Shown piece after piece: positions 18,442-31,270 of a stretch of 64,000 bases of DNA. The number at the start of each line of letters is the position of its first letter. Positions within the stretch are counted from its first letter, which is position 1. Position numbers and translations under genes: made by a program. The notes under the pieces were generated by a model. It ran no database searches, was not told the origin of the DNA, and saw only the letters and a program-made list of their open reading frames with translations. The stretch spans positions 1-64,000 of the forward strand of contig VMDC01000022.1 of the NCBI GenBank assembly GCA_008081045.1, written 5' to 3'. Source of the DNA: Gammaproteobacteria bacterium (GTDB taxonomy: Bacteria > Pseudomonadota > Gammaproteobacteria > Pseudomonadales > Pseudohongiellaceae).

Positions 18442-19725
18442 CTATCGGGAATCGGGATAGTCTCTTTGGGTATAGCCCTGATAGAGTTGACGGGGCCGAC
18501 CGATGCGGTAGTTTTCACTGAGCATCTCATGCCAGTGGGCGATCCAGCCTGGCGTTCGACCCGTCGCAAAAATCACGGTGAACAGGCTTGTTGGGATGCC
18601 GATTGCCTTCAGAATGATGCCGGAGTAGAAATCCACATTCGGGAACAGTTTGCGCTCGATGAAGTAGTCATCCTCAAGAGCAATTTTCTCCAGTTTCTTT
18701 GCAATTCTCAACAGAGGGTCATTCTCACTGCCCAACTCTTCAAGAACCTCGTCGCAGATGCCCCTGATCACAGTTGCTCTGGGGTCGTAGTTCTTGTAGA
18801 CGCGATGTCCGAATCCCATCAGTCTGAATGGGTCGTCCTTGTCTTTGGCTCGGGCAATAAACTCTTCTATTCTGGATTCGTCCCCTATTTGATTCAGCAT
18901 GTCCAGCACAGCTTCATTTGCGCCGCCGTGAGCAGGCCCCCAGAGCGCAGCAATACCGGAAGCGATGCAGGCATACGGATTGGCACCCGTGGATCCTGCG
19001 AGTCGCACGGTTGAAGTCGACGCGTTCTGCTCATGATCCGCATGGAGCAGGAAGAGTGTGTCGACAGCTTTGGCCAGCACCGGGCTGACTTTGGGCGGCT
19101 CGCAAGGGGTGCCGAACATCATATGCAGGAAATTTTCAGCGAAGCCCATGTCATTTTGTGGATACATAAAAGGCTGGCCGATTCCGTGCTTATAGCACAT
19201 TGCCGCCAAAGTGGGCATCTTGGCTATCACGCGGTGCGCGGCTTTGATCCGGTGTTCAGGGTTGTCGTTGTCCAGACTGTCATGGTAGAACGCCGATAGG
19301 GCCCCAACCACGCCGCACAGCATTGCCATGGGGTGTGCAGTGCGAGGAAATCCCCTGAAGAACTGATGGATCGCTTCGTCGACCATGGTGTGATAGCGGA
19401 TGGAATTGACGAATTGGTCGTGTTGAGCAGTATCCGGCAGTTCGCCATGCAACAGCAGATAGCACGTCTCCAGGAAGTTCGATTTCTCCGCCAGTTGCTC
19501 TATAGGGTAGCCACGGTGGAGAAGGACGCCTGCCGCCCCATCGATATAGGTGATCTTCGACTCACAGGAGGCCGTTGAAACAAATCCGGGATCGTAGGTA
19601 AAAACGCCTTGACTGACGAGTCCTCTGACATCAACGACGTCAGGTCCAGTACTGCCTTGATAAACGGGGAGGTCGATAGTATCTGCGTTCCCGTCGATTT
19701 TTAGCTGGGCCTTTATTTCGGTCAT
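18442..19725 (-). CDS. gltA: Citrate synthase
   Basis: Condenses acetyl-CoA and oxaloacetate; entry enzyme of the TCA cycle. The 427-residue length is that of the type II hexameric enzyme of E. coli (427). Catalytic regions are visible: [10 protein letters not shown] with the first histidine, [15 protein letters not shown] with the second near residue 306, and the aspartate in FPNVDFYSG near the end. AGGAGCAAGGA precedes the ATG. It is divergent from sdhCDAB, as in E. coli, across a gap of about 530 bases. Confidence 0.98.
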   Translation of the reverse strand: MTEIKAQLKIDGNADTIDLPVYQGSTGPDVVDVRGLVSQGVFTYDPGFVSTASCESKITYIDGAAGVLLHRGYPIEQLAEKSNFLETCYLLLHGELPDTAQHDQFVNSIRYHTMVDEAIHQFFRGFPRTAHPMAMLCGVVGALSAFYHDSLDNDNPEHRIKAAHRVIAKMPTLAAMCYKHGIGQPFMYPQNDMGFAENFLHMMFGTPCEPPKVSPVLAKAVDTLFLLHADHEQNASTSTVRLAGSTGANPYACIASGIAALWGPAHGGANEAVLDMLNQIGDESRIEEFIARAKDKDDPFRLMGFGHRVYKNYDPRATVIRGICDEVLEELGSENDPLLRIAKKLEKIALEDDYFIERKLFPNVDFYSGIILKAIGIPTSLFTVIFATGRTPGWIAHWHEMLSENYRIGRPRQLYQGYTQRDYPDSR

Positions 19726-19768
19726 TCCTTGCTCCTACTCAGTGGGTATTCCCGATTCAGGAAAGGTT

Positions 19769-19795
19769 TTTATAAATTGTTTTAAAACAGTGTCT
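19769..19795 (-). promoter_or_regulatory. Possible gltA promoter with palindromic operator
   Basis: On the minus strand a TATAAA box (plus-strand 19769-19774) lies about 44 bases before the gltA ATG, and a poor TTAAGA-like -35 lies 18 bases further up. The perfect 12-base palindrome TGTTTTAAAACA (19778-19789) sits exactly in the spacer, a place where a bound protein would block polymerase. The bound factor is unknown. Confidence 0.4.
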
Positions 19796-20040
19796 TAAAG
19801 GGGTTAATTAATGCAATAAGTTGCTTAAGATAAGGCGAAAATCGGGCAGCAAGGATAGGGAGTTAGCGATACGATTGTCAAATCTCCTTGGCCTGTCGCT
19901 GGGCCGGGGTTCCTTGCATGGTCGCTACCTCGGGATGTCTGTCTCACAGAGGTTGCGACAAACCGGTGGCTTTCTCGTTGGTAGCAACAACCCCGTATGA
20001 GTAAGCGGCGTACGGTTTTTGGGCGTACCGTATTGATTTT

Positions 20041-20086
20041 CGTCAAGTTTTTGACGATTTAAGGGTAATTTGACAAACCATTGTCA
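20041..20086. promoter_or_regulatory. Tandem inverted repeats, candidate operators for sdhC
   Basis: CGTCAA-GTTT-TTGACG (20041-20056) and TGACAA-ACCA-TTGTCA (20071-20086) are both perfect 6-4-6 inverted repeats. Their starts are exactly 30 bases apart, near three helical turns, so two dimers could bind the same DNA face. They lie upstream of the predicted sdh promoter, a position suited to an activator or cooperative repressor. Confidence 0.5.
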
Positions 20087-20113
20087 TAATCGAAGGCCTG
20101 ACCCCAGGTTTTA

Positions 20114-20142
20114 TTGTATTGGAAAGGTCTAGCGAATATACT
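20114..20142 (+). promoter_or_regulatory. Candidate sdhCDAB promoter
   Basis: TTGTAT (20114-20119), a 17-base spacer and TATACT (20137-20142). Transcription would start near 20149, leaving a leader of about 106 bases before the preferred sdhC start. Confidence 0.5.
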
Positions 20143-20254
20143 CGTTGCCCGTTCAAGTAGTTAATTTGTAACAAAATTTCCGGTGGCCGACGCTGTAGCT
20201 CTGAGCGTCGATTGCGCACATAAAAATAATCCTTATGCGACGGTATGTTATCAC

Positions 20255-20629
20255 GTGAAAGACACTCGCCCCGTTAACCTTGATCTGACGACAGTCAAAT
20301 TCCCGCTGCCTGCGATAACCTCGATTCTCCACAGAATCTCCGGTGTTGCCTTGTTTTTCGGCATCGGCGTTGTGCTTTATCTACTGCAGCTTTCGCTCGA
20401 ATCAGAAGCCGGATTCGAGCGGGTGACGGAGTTGCTCCGCGCGACTCCGGTCAAGCTCATGGTCTGGCTGATTCTTGCAGGCCTGTTGTACCACCTGATC
20501 GCAGGGATAAAACACCTGCTGATGGACTGGGGGCTCGGTGAAAGCCGGGAAGGGGCTCTGCGAGGCGCGCAAGTTACCCTGATACTTGCCCTTGTTGCGG
20601 CAGTTTTGTCTTGGGGGATGATATGGTAA
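20255..20629 (+). CDS. sdhC: Succinate dehydrogenase cytochrome b556 subunit
   Basis: Membrane anchor of complex II, which with SdhD binds heme b and ubiquinone. The preferred start is GTG 20255, giving 124 residues that open VKDTRPVNLDLTTVKFPLPA, the usual SdhC N-terminus (RPVNLDL). The frame is open back to 20183 but the added residues match nothing expected. SILHRISGV is the quinone-site motif, and YHLIAGIKHLLMD carries the heme-ligand histidine. Three TM helices are visible. The end overlaps sdhD. Confidence 0.93.
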   Translation: MKDTRPVNLDLTTVKFPLPAITSILHRISGVALFFGIGVVLYLLQLSLESEAGFERVTELLRATPVKLMVWLILAGLLYHLIAGIKHLLMDWGLGESREGALRGAQVTLILALVAAVLSWGMIW

Positions 20630-20991
20630 CCAATGCCACAAGTTTCAGCAGATCCGGTTTGTCTGACTGGATCATTCAGCGCTTCAGCGCGGTCATTCTG
20701 GCGGCCTACACCCTGTTCATACTGGCTGTGCTAGGGGCTACGCCTGAGCTGGATTATGAGAGCTGGCGAGCAGTCTTCAGCCAGAATTCTGTGCGCCTGT
20801 TCAGCATTATTTCTTTGTTTGCGCTCTGCGGACACACCTGGGTCGGGATGTGGACGGTTGGAACCGACTACCTGACTGGCAGGCAATTGGGGGGCAAGGG
20901 CACCTTCATAAGACTTATTTATCAGTCATTCTGCGTTCTGCTCATTGCGGTGTATCTGCTCTGGGGCATTCAGATATTTTGGGGTAGTTAG
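20623..20991 (+). CDS. sdhD: Succinate dehydrogenase membrane anchor subunit
   Basis: Second anchor subunit of complex II, 122 residues from ATG 20623, with GGGGG (20613-20617) as ribosome-binding site; a TTG at 20611 is less likely. Three TM segments are seen (around SAVILAAYTLFILAVLG, RLFSIISLFALCGHTWVGMW and FCVLLIAVYLLWGIQIFW). CGHTWVGM holds the second heme-ligand histidine. It overlaps sdhC by 7 bases, and sdhA begins at the base after its stop. Confidence 0.93.
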   Translation: MVTNATSFSRSGLSDWIIQRFSAVILAAYTLFILAVLGATPELDYESWRAVFSQNSVRLFSIISLFALCGHTWVGMWTVGTDYLTGRQLGGKGTFIRLIYQSFCVLLIAVYLLWGIQIFWGS

Positions 20992-22764
20992 ATGTCGGGT
21001 TATCGAAGTATTTCTTTTGACGCAGTGATCGTCGGCGGTGGCGGAGCCGGCATGCGTGCTGCGCTGCAGCTCGCGCAGTCAGGATACAAAACTGCTGTGA
21101 TTTCCAAGGTGTTTCCGACGCGATCGCACACGGTGTCTGCACAAGGGGGTATCACCTGTGCGATCGCCAGTGCAGATCCGAATGATGATTGGCGTTGGCA
21201 CATGTATGACACGGTGAAAGGATCAGACTACATCGGTGATCAGGATGCCATTGAATACATGTGCAGTGAGGGTCCGCAGACCGTTTTTGAGCTCGAGCAC
21301 ATGGGGCTGCCGTTCTCCCGGACCGACAACGGTCGGATTTACCAGCGTCCTTTTGGCGGCCAGTCGAAAGATTTCGGTAAAGGAGGGCAAGCCGCGCGGA
21401 CTTGTGCAGCAGCCGACCGCACGGGCCATGCGCTTTTGCACACGCTCTATCAGGGGAACGTCAAAAACAATACTGTCTTTTTTAACGAATGGTATGCCAC
21501 TGACCTAGTTAAGAATCAGGACGGTGCGGTAGTCGGCGTCATGGCGATCTGCATCGAAAACGGTGAGACGGTGTTTATCCAATCCAAAGCCACGGTTTTT
21601 GCAACGGGCGGTGCGGGACGGATCTATGCTTCAACAACTAATGCTCTGATCAATACCGGCGACGGAGTCGGCATGGCTATGCGCGCGGGTTATCCCATGC
21701 AGGACATGGAAATGTGGCAGTTTCACCCGACCGGAATTTATGGCGCCGGGACTTTGGTTACGGAGGGCTGCCGGGGTGAAGGCGGCTATCTGATCAACAA
21801 AGATGGCGAGCGATTTATGGAGCGCTATGCGCCTAACGCCAAGGATCTCGCCGGGCGCGATGTCGTTGCCCGATCGATGGTGTTGGAAATACTGGAAGGG
21901 CGGGGCTGCGGTGAGCATGGAGATCATGTCAAGCTCAAGCTCGATCATCTTGGTGAGGAAGTGCTGAATGCAAAATTGCCAGGCATTCTTGAGCTGTCCC
22001 GAACCTTTGCTCACGTGGATCCGGTGAAGGAGCCTATTCCCGTTGTGCCCACCTGTCACTACATGATGGGTGGTATTCCGACCAATGTTCATGGCCAGGC
22101 TCTCACCCAGACAGACGATGGTGAGGATGAAATTATCCCGGGGCTTTTTGCGGTCGGAGAAGTCGCTTGCGTTTCCGTACATGGCGCTAACCGTCTGGGC
22201 GGAAACAGCCTTCTTGATCTCGTCGTTTTTGGTCGTGCCGCGGGCAAGCACATTGAAGAAATGCTGTCCCAGGGCGTTGAGCAGCGCCAGGTGGCCCAGA
22301 CCGATATTGAAGAGGCATCCCAGCGTCTAGTAAAGCTCAATGAGTCGACCTCCGGTGAGAGTATTCCTGCGCTGCGGGCGGAGTTGCAGCAGGTGATGCA
22401 GAATCACTTTGGCGTATTCCGCAGTGGTGACTTCATGAAGGAAGGCGTGCAAAAACTGGCGGCCCTGAGGGAGCGTCTTAATAACATCTACCTGGAAGAT
22501 AAAAGCGCGACGTTCAACACGGCGCGTATTGAGGCGCTTGAGCTGCAGAATCTTTTTGAGGTCGCTGAGGCGACTGCTATTGCTGCTGAGGGAAGGACTG
22601 AGAGTCGCGGAGCGCATGCGCGGGATGATTTCCGTGAGCGCGATGATGAAAACTGGCTGTGCCATTCCATGTATTTTCCAGGAGAAAAGCGGATCGGCAA
22701 GCGCGATGTGAATTTTACGCCACGCACGGTCGACACGTTTCAGCCGAAAGTCCGAACCTATTAA
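20992..22764 (+). CDS. sdhA: Succinate dehydrogenase flavoprotein subunit
   Basis: Catalytic subunit that oxidises succinate to fumarate with covalent FAD. 590 residues (588 in E. coli). The FAD-binding [10 protein letters not shown] is near residue 14. [10 protein letters not shown] contains the histidine that bonds FAD covalently. [21 protein letters not shown] and [10 protein letters not shown] carry active-site residues, and [23 protein letters not shown] is the C-terminal FAD motif. The gene ends 59 bases before sdhB. Confidence 0.98.
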   Translation: MSGYRSISFDAVIVGGGGAGMRAALQLAQSGYKTAVISKVFPTRSHTVSAQGGITCAIASADPNDDWRWHMYDTVKGSDYIGDQDAIEYMCSEGPQTVFELEHMGLPFSRTDNGRIYQRPFGGQSKDFGKGGQAARTCAAADRTGHALLHTLYQGNVKNNTVFFNEWYATDLVKNQDGAVVGVMAICIENGETVFIQSKATVFATGGAGRIYASTTNALINTGDGVGMAMRAGYPMQDMEMWQFHPTGIYGAGTLVTEGCRGEGGYLINKDGERFMERYAPNAKDLAGRDVVARSMVLEILEGRGCGEHGDHVKLKLDHLGEEVLNAKLPGILELSRTFAHVDPVKEPIPVVPTCHYMMGGIPTNVHGQALTQTDDGEDEIIPGLFAVGEVACVSVHGANRLGGNSLLDLVVFGRAAGKHIEEMLSQGVEQRQVAQTDIEEASQRLVKLNESTSGESIPALRAELQQVMQNHFGVFRSGDFMKEGVQKLAALRERLNNIYLEDKSATFNTARIEALELQNLFEVAEATAIAAEGRTESRGAHARDDFRERDDENWLCHSMYFPGEKRIGKRDVNFTPRTVDTFQPKVRTY

Positions 22765-22823
22765 TCAACTGCTGCACGTCGTAAATAAACGTCTGTGTGA
22801 TTTAAAAGAGAGTTATTGATACC

Positions 22824-23531
22824 GTGTTAGTCAGCATCTACCGATATAACCCCGAAGTTGATACCAAGCCCAGTATGCAAGAATACGAAGTGGATCTGCC
22901 CGAAGGTAAAGATCTCATGGTTCTTGACGTACTCGCCTTAGTCAAGGAGCAGGATGCTTCTGTGGCTTACCGGCGTTCCTGCAGAGAAGGTGTTTGCGGC
23001 TCTGACGGGATGAACATTAACGGCACCAACGGACTGGCCTGTATCACGCCGCTGTCGGCTGTGGGTGGTCCTGCAAACAAACTGGTGCTTCGTCCGCTGC
23101 CTGGCTTGCCAGTCATCCGTGACTTGGTGGTCGATATGGCCATCTTTTATCAGCAATTTGAAAAGGTACAGCCCTATCTGATCAACGATGCACCTGCGCC
23201 TGCTATTGAGCGCTTGCAAACGCCTGAAGACAGAGCAAAGTTGGATGGTCTTTACGAGTGTATTCTGTGCGCATGCTGCAGTACGAATTGTCCGTCATTC
23301 TGGTGGAACCCGGACAAGTTTATCGGGCCTGCCGGACTTCTTCAGGCATATCGTTTTCTGGCAGACAGCCGAGACACAGCGACCGAAGAACGACTTTCTG
23401 ATTTAGATGATCCGTTCAGTGTGTTTCGCTGCAGGGGGATCATGAACTGTGTGGCAGTGTGTCCTAAGGGGCTTAACCCCACACGAGCTATTGGGCATAT
23501 CAGGAGTATGCTGATTTCTCAGGGAACCTGA
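22824..23531 (+). CDS. sdhB: Succinate dehydrogenase iron-sulfur subunit
   Basis: Passes electrons from FAD to quinone through three clusters. The 2Fe-2S ligands are in CREGVCGSDGMNINGTNGLAC, the 4Fe-4S and 3Fe-4S ligands in CILCACCSTNCPSFWW and CRGIMNCVAVCPKGLNP. 235 residues (238 in E. coli). GTG start at 22824 after AAAGAGAG. The preceding gap of 59 bases shows no promoter, so it should belong to the sdh transcript. Confidence 0.97.
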   Translation: MLVSIYRYNPEVDTKPSMQEYEVDLPEGKDLMVLDVLALVKEQDASVAYRRSCREGVCGSDGMNINGTNGLACITPLSAVGGPANKLVLRPLPGLPVIRDLVVDMAIFYQQFEKVQPYLINDAPAPAIERLQTPEDRAKLDGLYECILCACCSTNCPSFWWNPDKFIGPAGLLQAYRFLADSRDTATEERLSDLDDPFSVFRCRGIMNCVAVCPKGLNPTRAIGHIRSMLISQGT

Positions 23532-23603
23532 GTACGCAGATGGCAAAACTGATGCCCGAGGCATCAAAATGTGCCGGTTAATGCTCGTTTTAGGACAACA
23601 GTG

Positions 23604-26438
23604 ATGCACGAGAACATCATGGAATTAATGTGGAGTACGGGGCATCTGTCCGGCTCCAACGCCGAATACGTCGAAGAACTCTACGAAGACTACCTGACGG
23701 ATCGTGAATCCGTTCCAGAACAGTGGTGTGCGTTTTTTGACTCCCTTGCCTCTGCCGTCATGGAAAACGGCGATCCCGATGTTTCTCATGCCAGCATCCG
23801 GCGGGATTTTAAAGCACTCAGTAAAGTCAGTCGTTATGCGCCGGTCCTCAGTAATGAAGCGGTCGTCAATTCGGATCACGAAAACAAACAGGTTCACGTA
23901 CTGCAGCTGATCAGTTCCTACCGGGTCAGAGGGCATCAGAAGGCGAAATTGGATCCGCTTGGCATCATGCACAGGGAAAGAGTGCCTGATCTTGAACTCG
24001 AATTTCATGATCTCTCGCCGGTCGATTTTTCCACCGTTTTCCAGACCGGGTCTCTGTTCGTCAGCAAGCAGAAGGCAACGCTGAGAGAGATGGTCGATAC
24101 GCTGGAGCGGATCTACTGCGGTTCAGTTGGCTATGAGTTCATGCATATCGTCAATCTCGAAGAGAAACAGTGGATACAGCAAAGAATTGAGAGCAATGAC
24201 GGCTATCCGACGTTTGAAAACGACGTTAAACGACATCTTCTTGAGCGTCTGACTGCGGCAGAGGGTCTGGAAAAACATCTTGATTCCAAGTATCCGGGTA
24301 CCAAACGTTTCGGTCTGGAGGGCGGCGAGAGCCTGATACCTGCGCTGGATGAGCTGGTCCAGCGATCCGGAAAATACGGCGCGAAAGAGATCGTACTGGG
24401 TATGGCCCATCGCGGTCGCCTGAATGTGCTGGTGAATATCCTTGGGAAAAACCCAGCGGATCTGTTCGATGAATTTGAGGGTCGGGCCGTCTATCAGAGC
24501 TCTGGTGATGTGAAATATCATCAGGGCTTTTCGTCCAATATTATGACGGCCGGTGGTGAGCTCCACATGGCGATGGCATTTAACCCTTCCCACCTGGAAA
24601 TTGTCGCACCTGTTGTTGAAGGCTCAGTTCGAGCCCGTCAGTCCCGGCGGAATGATGACTCCGGTGATCTTGTGGTGCCCGTAATCTGTCATGGAGATGC
24701 TGCGTTCGCAGGGCAGGGTGTGGTAATGGAAACTTTCCAAATGTCCAATACCCGCGCTTACTCCACCGGCGGTACGGTGCACATCATCGTGAATAATCAG
24801 GTCGGATTTACGACCAGTCGTCAGGATGATGCGAGGTCGACAGAATACGCCACTGATGTAGCAAAAATGGTTCAGGCCCCGATATTCCACGTCAACGCGG
24901 ATGACCCGGAGGCTGTTCTATTCGTGACGCAACTGGCGCTGGATTTCCGTTACGCGTTCAAAAAAGATGTGGTGATAGATTTGGTGTGTTACCGAAGACG
25001 GGGGCACAACGAAACAGACGAGCCTTCCGGTACACAGCCCCTCATGTATGCGGCGATCAAGAAGCATCGCTCAACTCGCGCCTTGTATGCAGAAAGCCTC
25101 ATCGCTCAGGGAATACTCTCGGAAAGCGAAGCGAACGCACTGAGCGCGAATTTCCGGAAAGAGCTCGATACCGGACAGCACGTTGTGAAGAGTCTGGTCA
25201 AAGAGCCTTCTGTTGAACTCTTCGTGGACTGGAGCCCTTATCTTGGGCACGACTGGAGTCCGCACTACAACACCTCTCTGCCGGTCACGCAGTTGCGCGC
25301 ACTGGCAAAAAAACTGGTTGAGCTTCCTGCTGATTTATCACTGCAAAGGCAGGTTCAAAAGGTATATCAGGATCGCTCAGCGATGGCCGCCGGTGAAACG
25401 GCAGTTGACTGGGGGTTTGCAGAAACCCTCGCTTACGCGAGTATCCTGACCAGCGGTAATAAAGTGAGGATCACTGGCCAAGATGTGGGTCGTGGCACGT
25501 TCTCTCACCGACATGCAGTAATACACGACCATAAAACTGGGAATGCCTACATACCTCTTGAGGAACTTGCAAAAGGCCAGAGTGATTTTTCGATTTATGA
25601 TTCCTTGCTCTCTGAAGAAGCGGTGCTCGCGTTTGAGTACGGGTATTCAACCACCACGCCGAATGCTTTGGTGATTTGGGAGGCGCAGTTCGGGGATTTC
25701 GCCAATTCGGCGCAGGTTGTCATTGATCAATTCATTACCAGCGGCGAGCAGAAATGGAACAGGCTTTGCGGATTGACTCTGTTGCTGCCGCATGGATACG
25801 AAGGGCAGGGGCCTGAACACAGTTCGGCGCGCCTTGAGCGCTTTTTGCAGCTGTCGGCGGAACATAATATTCAGGTCTGCCTTCCCACGACAGCTGCGCA
25901 GGTTTTTCACATGCTGCGCAAACAAGTTCTGTGTCCGCTTCGCAAGCCGCTCGTTGTCATGTCTCCCAAGAGTTTGCTTCGGCACAAAGAGACCGTTTGT
26001 ACCCTAGAAGAGCTTGCCGAAGGTAGCTTTCAGGTTGTCATTAATGAAACTGATGAGCTCGACAAAGCCCGCGTCAGAAAGCTGATCTTCTGCAGTGGCA
26101 AGGTTTACTACGATCTCAGGAGCGAACGTCGAAAGAGAGAAATCAAGGATATTGCCATAATTCGCTTGGAGCAGTTGTATCCGTTCCCGCATGAGGATTT
26201 TGAGGGCTGTCTCTCTGAATACAAGAACGTCAAAGAAATAACCTGGTGCCAGGAGGAGCCGATGAATCAGGGCGCCTGGTATTCCAGCCAGCACCACTTA
26301 CGGCGGGCGATTCATCGCTTATTTCCAGAAATCTGGCTTGAATATGCGGGGCGGGAAGCTTCTGCCGCTGCCGCGGCGGGCTATCCGGCCCTGCATTTGA
26401 GTCAGCAAGAACAGTTTATCAATGACGCCCTTAGCTAG
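23604..26438 (+). CDS. sucA: 2-oxoglutarate dehydrogenase E1 component
   Basis: Thiamine-diphosphate enzyme that decarboxylates 2-oxoglutarate. The start is set at ATG 23604 (944 residues), with AGGA at 23592-23595 and a typical E1o N-terminus with LMWSTGHLSGSNAEYVEELYEDYL. MAHRGRLNVLVNILGK, HGDAAFAGQGVVMET and VDLVCYRRRGHNETDEPS are the ThDP and active-site segments. EAQFGDFANSAQVVIDQFI and LLPHGYEGQGPEHSSARLERFLQ mark the transketolase-like C-terminal half. It follows sdhB by 72 bases. Confidence 0.97.
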   Translation: MHENIMELMWSTGHLSGSNAEYVEELYEDYLTDRESVPEQWCAFFDSLASAVMENGDPDVSHASIRRDFKALSKVSRYAPVLSNEAVVNSDHENKQVHVLQLISSYRVRGHQKAKLDPLGIMHRERVPDLELEFHDLSPVDFSTVFQTGSLFVSKQKATLREMVDTLERIYCGSVGYEFMHIVNLEEKQWIQQRIESNDGYPTFENDVKRHLLERLTAAEGLEKHLDSKYPGTKRFGLEGGESLIPALDELVQRSGKYGAKEIVLGMAHRGRLNVLVNILGKNPADLFDEFEGRAVYQSSGDVKYHQGFSSNIMTAGGELHMAMAFNPSHLEIVAPVVEGSVRARQSRRNDDSGDLVVPVICHGDAAFAGQGVVMETFQMSNTRAYSTGGTVHIIVNNQVGFTTSRQDDARSTEYATDVAKMVQAPIFHVNADDPEAVLFVTQLALDFRYAFKKDVVIDLVCYRRRGHNETDEPSGTQPLMYAAIKKHRSTRALYAESLIAQGILSESEANALSANFRKELDTGQHVVKSLVKEPSVELFVDWSPYLGHDWSPHYNTSLPVTQLRALAKKLVELPADLSLQRQVQKVYQDRSAMAAGETAVDWGFAETLAYASILTSGNKVRITGQDVGRGTFSHRHAVIHDHKTGNAYIPLEELAKGQSDFSIYDSLLSEEAVLAFEYGYSTTTPNALVIWEAQFGDFANSAQVVIDQFITSGEQKWNRLCGLTLLLPHGYEGQGPEHSSARLERFLQLSAEHNIQVCLPTTAAQVFHMLRKQVLCPLRKPLVVMSPKSLLRHKETVCTLEELAEGSFQVVINETDELDKARVRKLIFCSGKVYYDLRSERRKREIKDIAIIRLEQLYPFPHEDFEGCLSEYKNVKEITWCQEEPMNQGAWYSSQHHLRRAIHRLFPEIWLEYAGREASAAAAAGYPALHLSQQEQFINDALS

Positions 26439-26494
26439 AGTGCTGACATCTGAATTTGAGTAATGGGCCTGTTGCCCTTCAATTAGGAACTATC

Positions 26495-29187
<2,693 letters not shown>

Positions 29188-29219
29188 CAAACACCAGCAA
29201 GTTAAAGTATGGAGATTCG

Positions 29220-30392
29220 ATGAACCTACACGAATATCAAGCGAAAGCACTTTTCGCCGAATACGGTCTTCCCGTATCAAAAGGTCAGGCGGTTGATACT
29301 CCTGAGCAGGCTGCAGCTGCGGCTGCTGACATCGGTGGTGACCGGTGGGTAGTAAAAGCTCAGGTACACGCGGGCGGAAGGGGAAAAGCCGGTGGTGTCA
29401 AACTGGTAAATTCCGCCGAGGAGGCTGCGGCGTTCGCGGAGCAATGGCTTGGCAAGAAGCTGGTGACCTATCAAACAGACGCTGAAGGTCAGCCGGTCAG
29501 CAAGATTCTTGTTGAATCGTGTACCGATATTGATCAGGAACTTTACCTCGGTGCCGTGCTGGATCGTGCCACGCGGCGGGTGGTATTCATGGCATCGACT
29601 GAGGGCGGGGTCGAGATAGAAAAAGTCGCAGAAGAAACCCCTGAAAAAATTCTCAAGGCCAGCATTGATCCGCTCACGGGGGCGCAAGCCTATCAGGGGC
29701 GCGATCTGGCCTTCCGTCTGGGCTTGCAGGGTGCGCAGATCAAGCAGTTTACACAACTTTTTATGGGGCTCGCGGCTCTGTTCCAGGACCTTGACCTGGC
29801 GCTTCTTGAGATCAACCCTTTAGTCATTACCAGCGAGGGAAACCTGCACTGCCTGGATGGCAAAATTAACATCGACAGCAACGCGCTCTACCGGCAGCCA
29901 AAACTTCAGGCCATGCATGACCCTTCTCAGGAGGACGAGCGGGAAGCTCAGGCTGCCAAGTGGGAGCTAAACTATGTCGCACTGGACGGTAATATCGGGT
30001 GTATGGTTAACGGTGCTGGGCTGGCAATGGGCACCATGGATATTGTGCAGCTGCACGGTGGCAGACCGGCCAATTTCCTGGATGTTGGCGGCGGTGCGAC
30101 CCGAGAAAGAGTGTCAGAGGCGTTCAAAATCATCCTTTCTGATCAGAATGTCGCCGCCGTGCTCGTCAACATCTTCGGAGGCATTGTGCGATGTGATCTT
30201 ATTGCCGAAGGCGTCATTGGCGCTGTTGAAGAGGTTGGGGTGAAAGTGCCTGTGGTTGTCCGTCTTGAGGGCAATAATGCCGAGCTTGGACGAGAGGTTT
30301 TAGCCAGCAGCGGGTTGAACATTATTGCGGCGGATTCATTGTCAGACGCTGCGGAGAAAGTGGTTGTTGCAGCATCAGGAGAGTCCCAATGA
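29220..30392 (+). CDS. sucC: Succinyl-CoA synthetase beta subunit
   Basis: ATP-grasp subunit of succinyl-CoA ligase. 390 residues (388 in E. coli). [21 protein letters not shown] is the family N-terminus, [14 protein letters not shown] is in the nucleotide-binding region, and [16 protein letters not shown] is the phosphohistidine-facing power-helix region. The stop overlaps the sucD start by 4 bases (ATGA). Confidence 0.98.
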   Translation: MNLHEYQAKALFAEYGLPVSKGQAVDTPEQAAAAAADIGGDRWVVKAQVHAGGRGKAGGVKLVNSAEEAAAFAEQWLGKKLVTYQTDAEGQPVSKILVESCTDIDQELYLGAVLDRATRRVVFMASTEGGVEIEKVAEETPEKILKASIDPLTGAQAYQGRDLAFRLGLQGAQIKQFTQLFMGLAALFQDLDLALLEINPLVITSEGNLHCLDGKINIDSNALYRQPKLQAMHDPSQEDEREAQAAKWELNYVALDGNIGCMVNGAGLAMGTMDIVQLHGGRPANFLDVGGGATRERVSEAFKIILSDQNVAAVLVNIFGGIVRCDLIAEGVIGAVEEVGVKVPVVVRLEGNNAELGREVLASSGLNIIAADSLSDAAEKVVVAASGESQ

Positions 30393-31270
30393 GCATCTTG
30401 GTTAATAAAGATACGAAAGTCATATGCCAGGGTTTTACCGGTTCTCAGGGGACTTTCCATTCGGAGCAAGCAATCGCCTACGGCACTCAGCTGGTCGGTG
30501 GAGTGACGCCCGGTAAGGGCGGTCAGACCCATCTGGGTCTGCCGGTTTTCAACACTGTCCAGGAGGCCTTTGAAGCGACCGAAGCCGATGCCTCCGTAAT
30601 CTACGTGCCGGCACCCTTTTGTAAAGATTCAATATTGGAAGCAGCCGATGCCGGGATCAAGCTGATCGTGTGTATCACAGAGGGCATTCCTACGCTGGAC
30701 ATGCTCGTTGCCAAGGAAAAATGCGATCAGCTGGGCATACGGCTTATTGGCCCGAACTGTCCGGGCGTGATCACTCCGGGTGAATGTAAAATCGGTATCA
30801 TGCCCGGCCACATCCATCTGCCGGGTAAAGTGGGTATTGTCTCCCGATCGGGGACGTTGACCTACGAAGCTGTGAAGCAGACTACAGATCATGGCTTTGG
30901 TCAGTCTTCCTGTGTGGGCATTGGCGGGGATCCCATACCGGGTTCAAACTTCATCGACATATTGGGGATGTTTGAGTCGGATCCGGCGACGGAAGCAATC
31001 GTAATGATTGGGGAAATCGGTGGCACGGCAGAAGAAGAGGCCGCCGCATTCATCAAACAGCAGGTCAGCAAGCCTGTAGTCGCCTATATCGCGGGTGTTA
31101 CGGCCCCTCCGGGTAAACGAATGGGGCACGCCGGGGCTATCATTTCAGGAGGAAAAGGAACGGCTGACGAGAAATTCGCTGCTCTTAATGATGCGGGTGT
31201 GAAAACCGTGCGAAGCCTTGCAGATATCGGCGCGGGGCTTTCCGAAATCACCGGTTGGACAGCGTCTTGA
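30389..31270 (+). CDS. sucD: Succinyl-CoA synthetase alpha subunit
   Basis: CoA-binding subunit carrying the phosphorylated histidine. 293 residues. [18 protein letters not shown] is the CoA-binding N-terminus. The active histidine is in [14 protein letters not shown] (~250). [20 protein letters not shown] and [10 protein letters not shown] are family signatures. Last gene of the sdh-suc block. Confidence 0.98.
   Translation: MSILVNKDTKVICQGFTGSQGTFHSEQAIAYGTQLVGGVTPGKGGQTHLGLPVFNTVQEAFEATEADASVIYVPAPFCKDSILEAADAGIKLIVCITEGIPTLDMLVAKEKCDQLGIRLIGPNCPGVITPGECKIGIMPGHIHLPGKVGIVSRSGTLTYEAVKQTTDHGFGQSSCVGIGGDPIPGSNFIDILGMFESDPATEAIVMIGEIGGTAEEEAAAFIKQQVSKPVVAYIAGVTAPPGKRMGHAGAIISGGKGTADEKFAALNDAGVKTVRSLADIGAGLSEITGWTAS

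Larger units (their letters stand above)
19726..20254. other. Divergent gltA/sdhC regulatory region
   Basis: 529 bases with no convincing gene. An upstream extension of the sdhC frame to 20183 and a 73-codon minus ORF are not supported by composition. The region carries a gltA-side palindrome (19778-19789), the inverted repeats TACGGT-N10-ACCGTA near 20010-20031, CGTCAA-N4-TTGACG (20041-20056) and TGACAA-N4-TTGTCA (20071-20086), and an sdh promoter candidate (20114-20142). Confidence 0.7.

Noticed and set aside
20070-20090. TTGACA and CATAAT as an sdh promoter
   Set aside because: The spacer is only nine bases; the boxes are better explained as part of an inverted repeat.
21631-22251. 206-codon minus-strand frame
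   Set aside because: Antisense to sdhA, an unambiguous gene.
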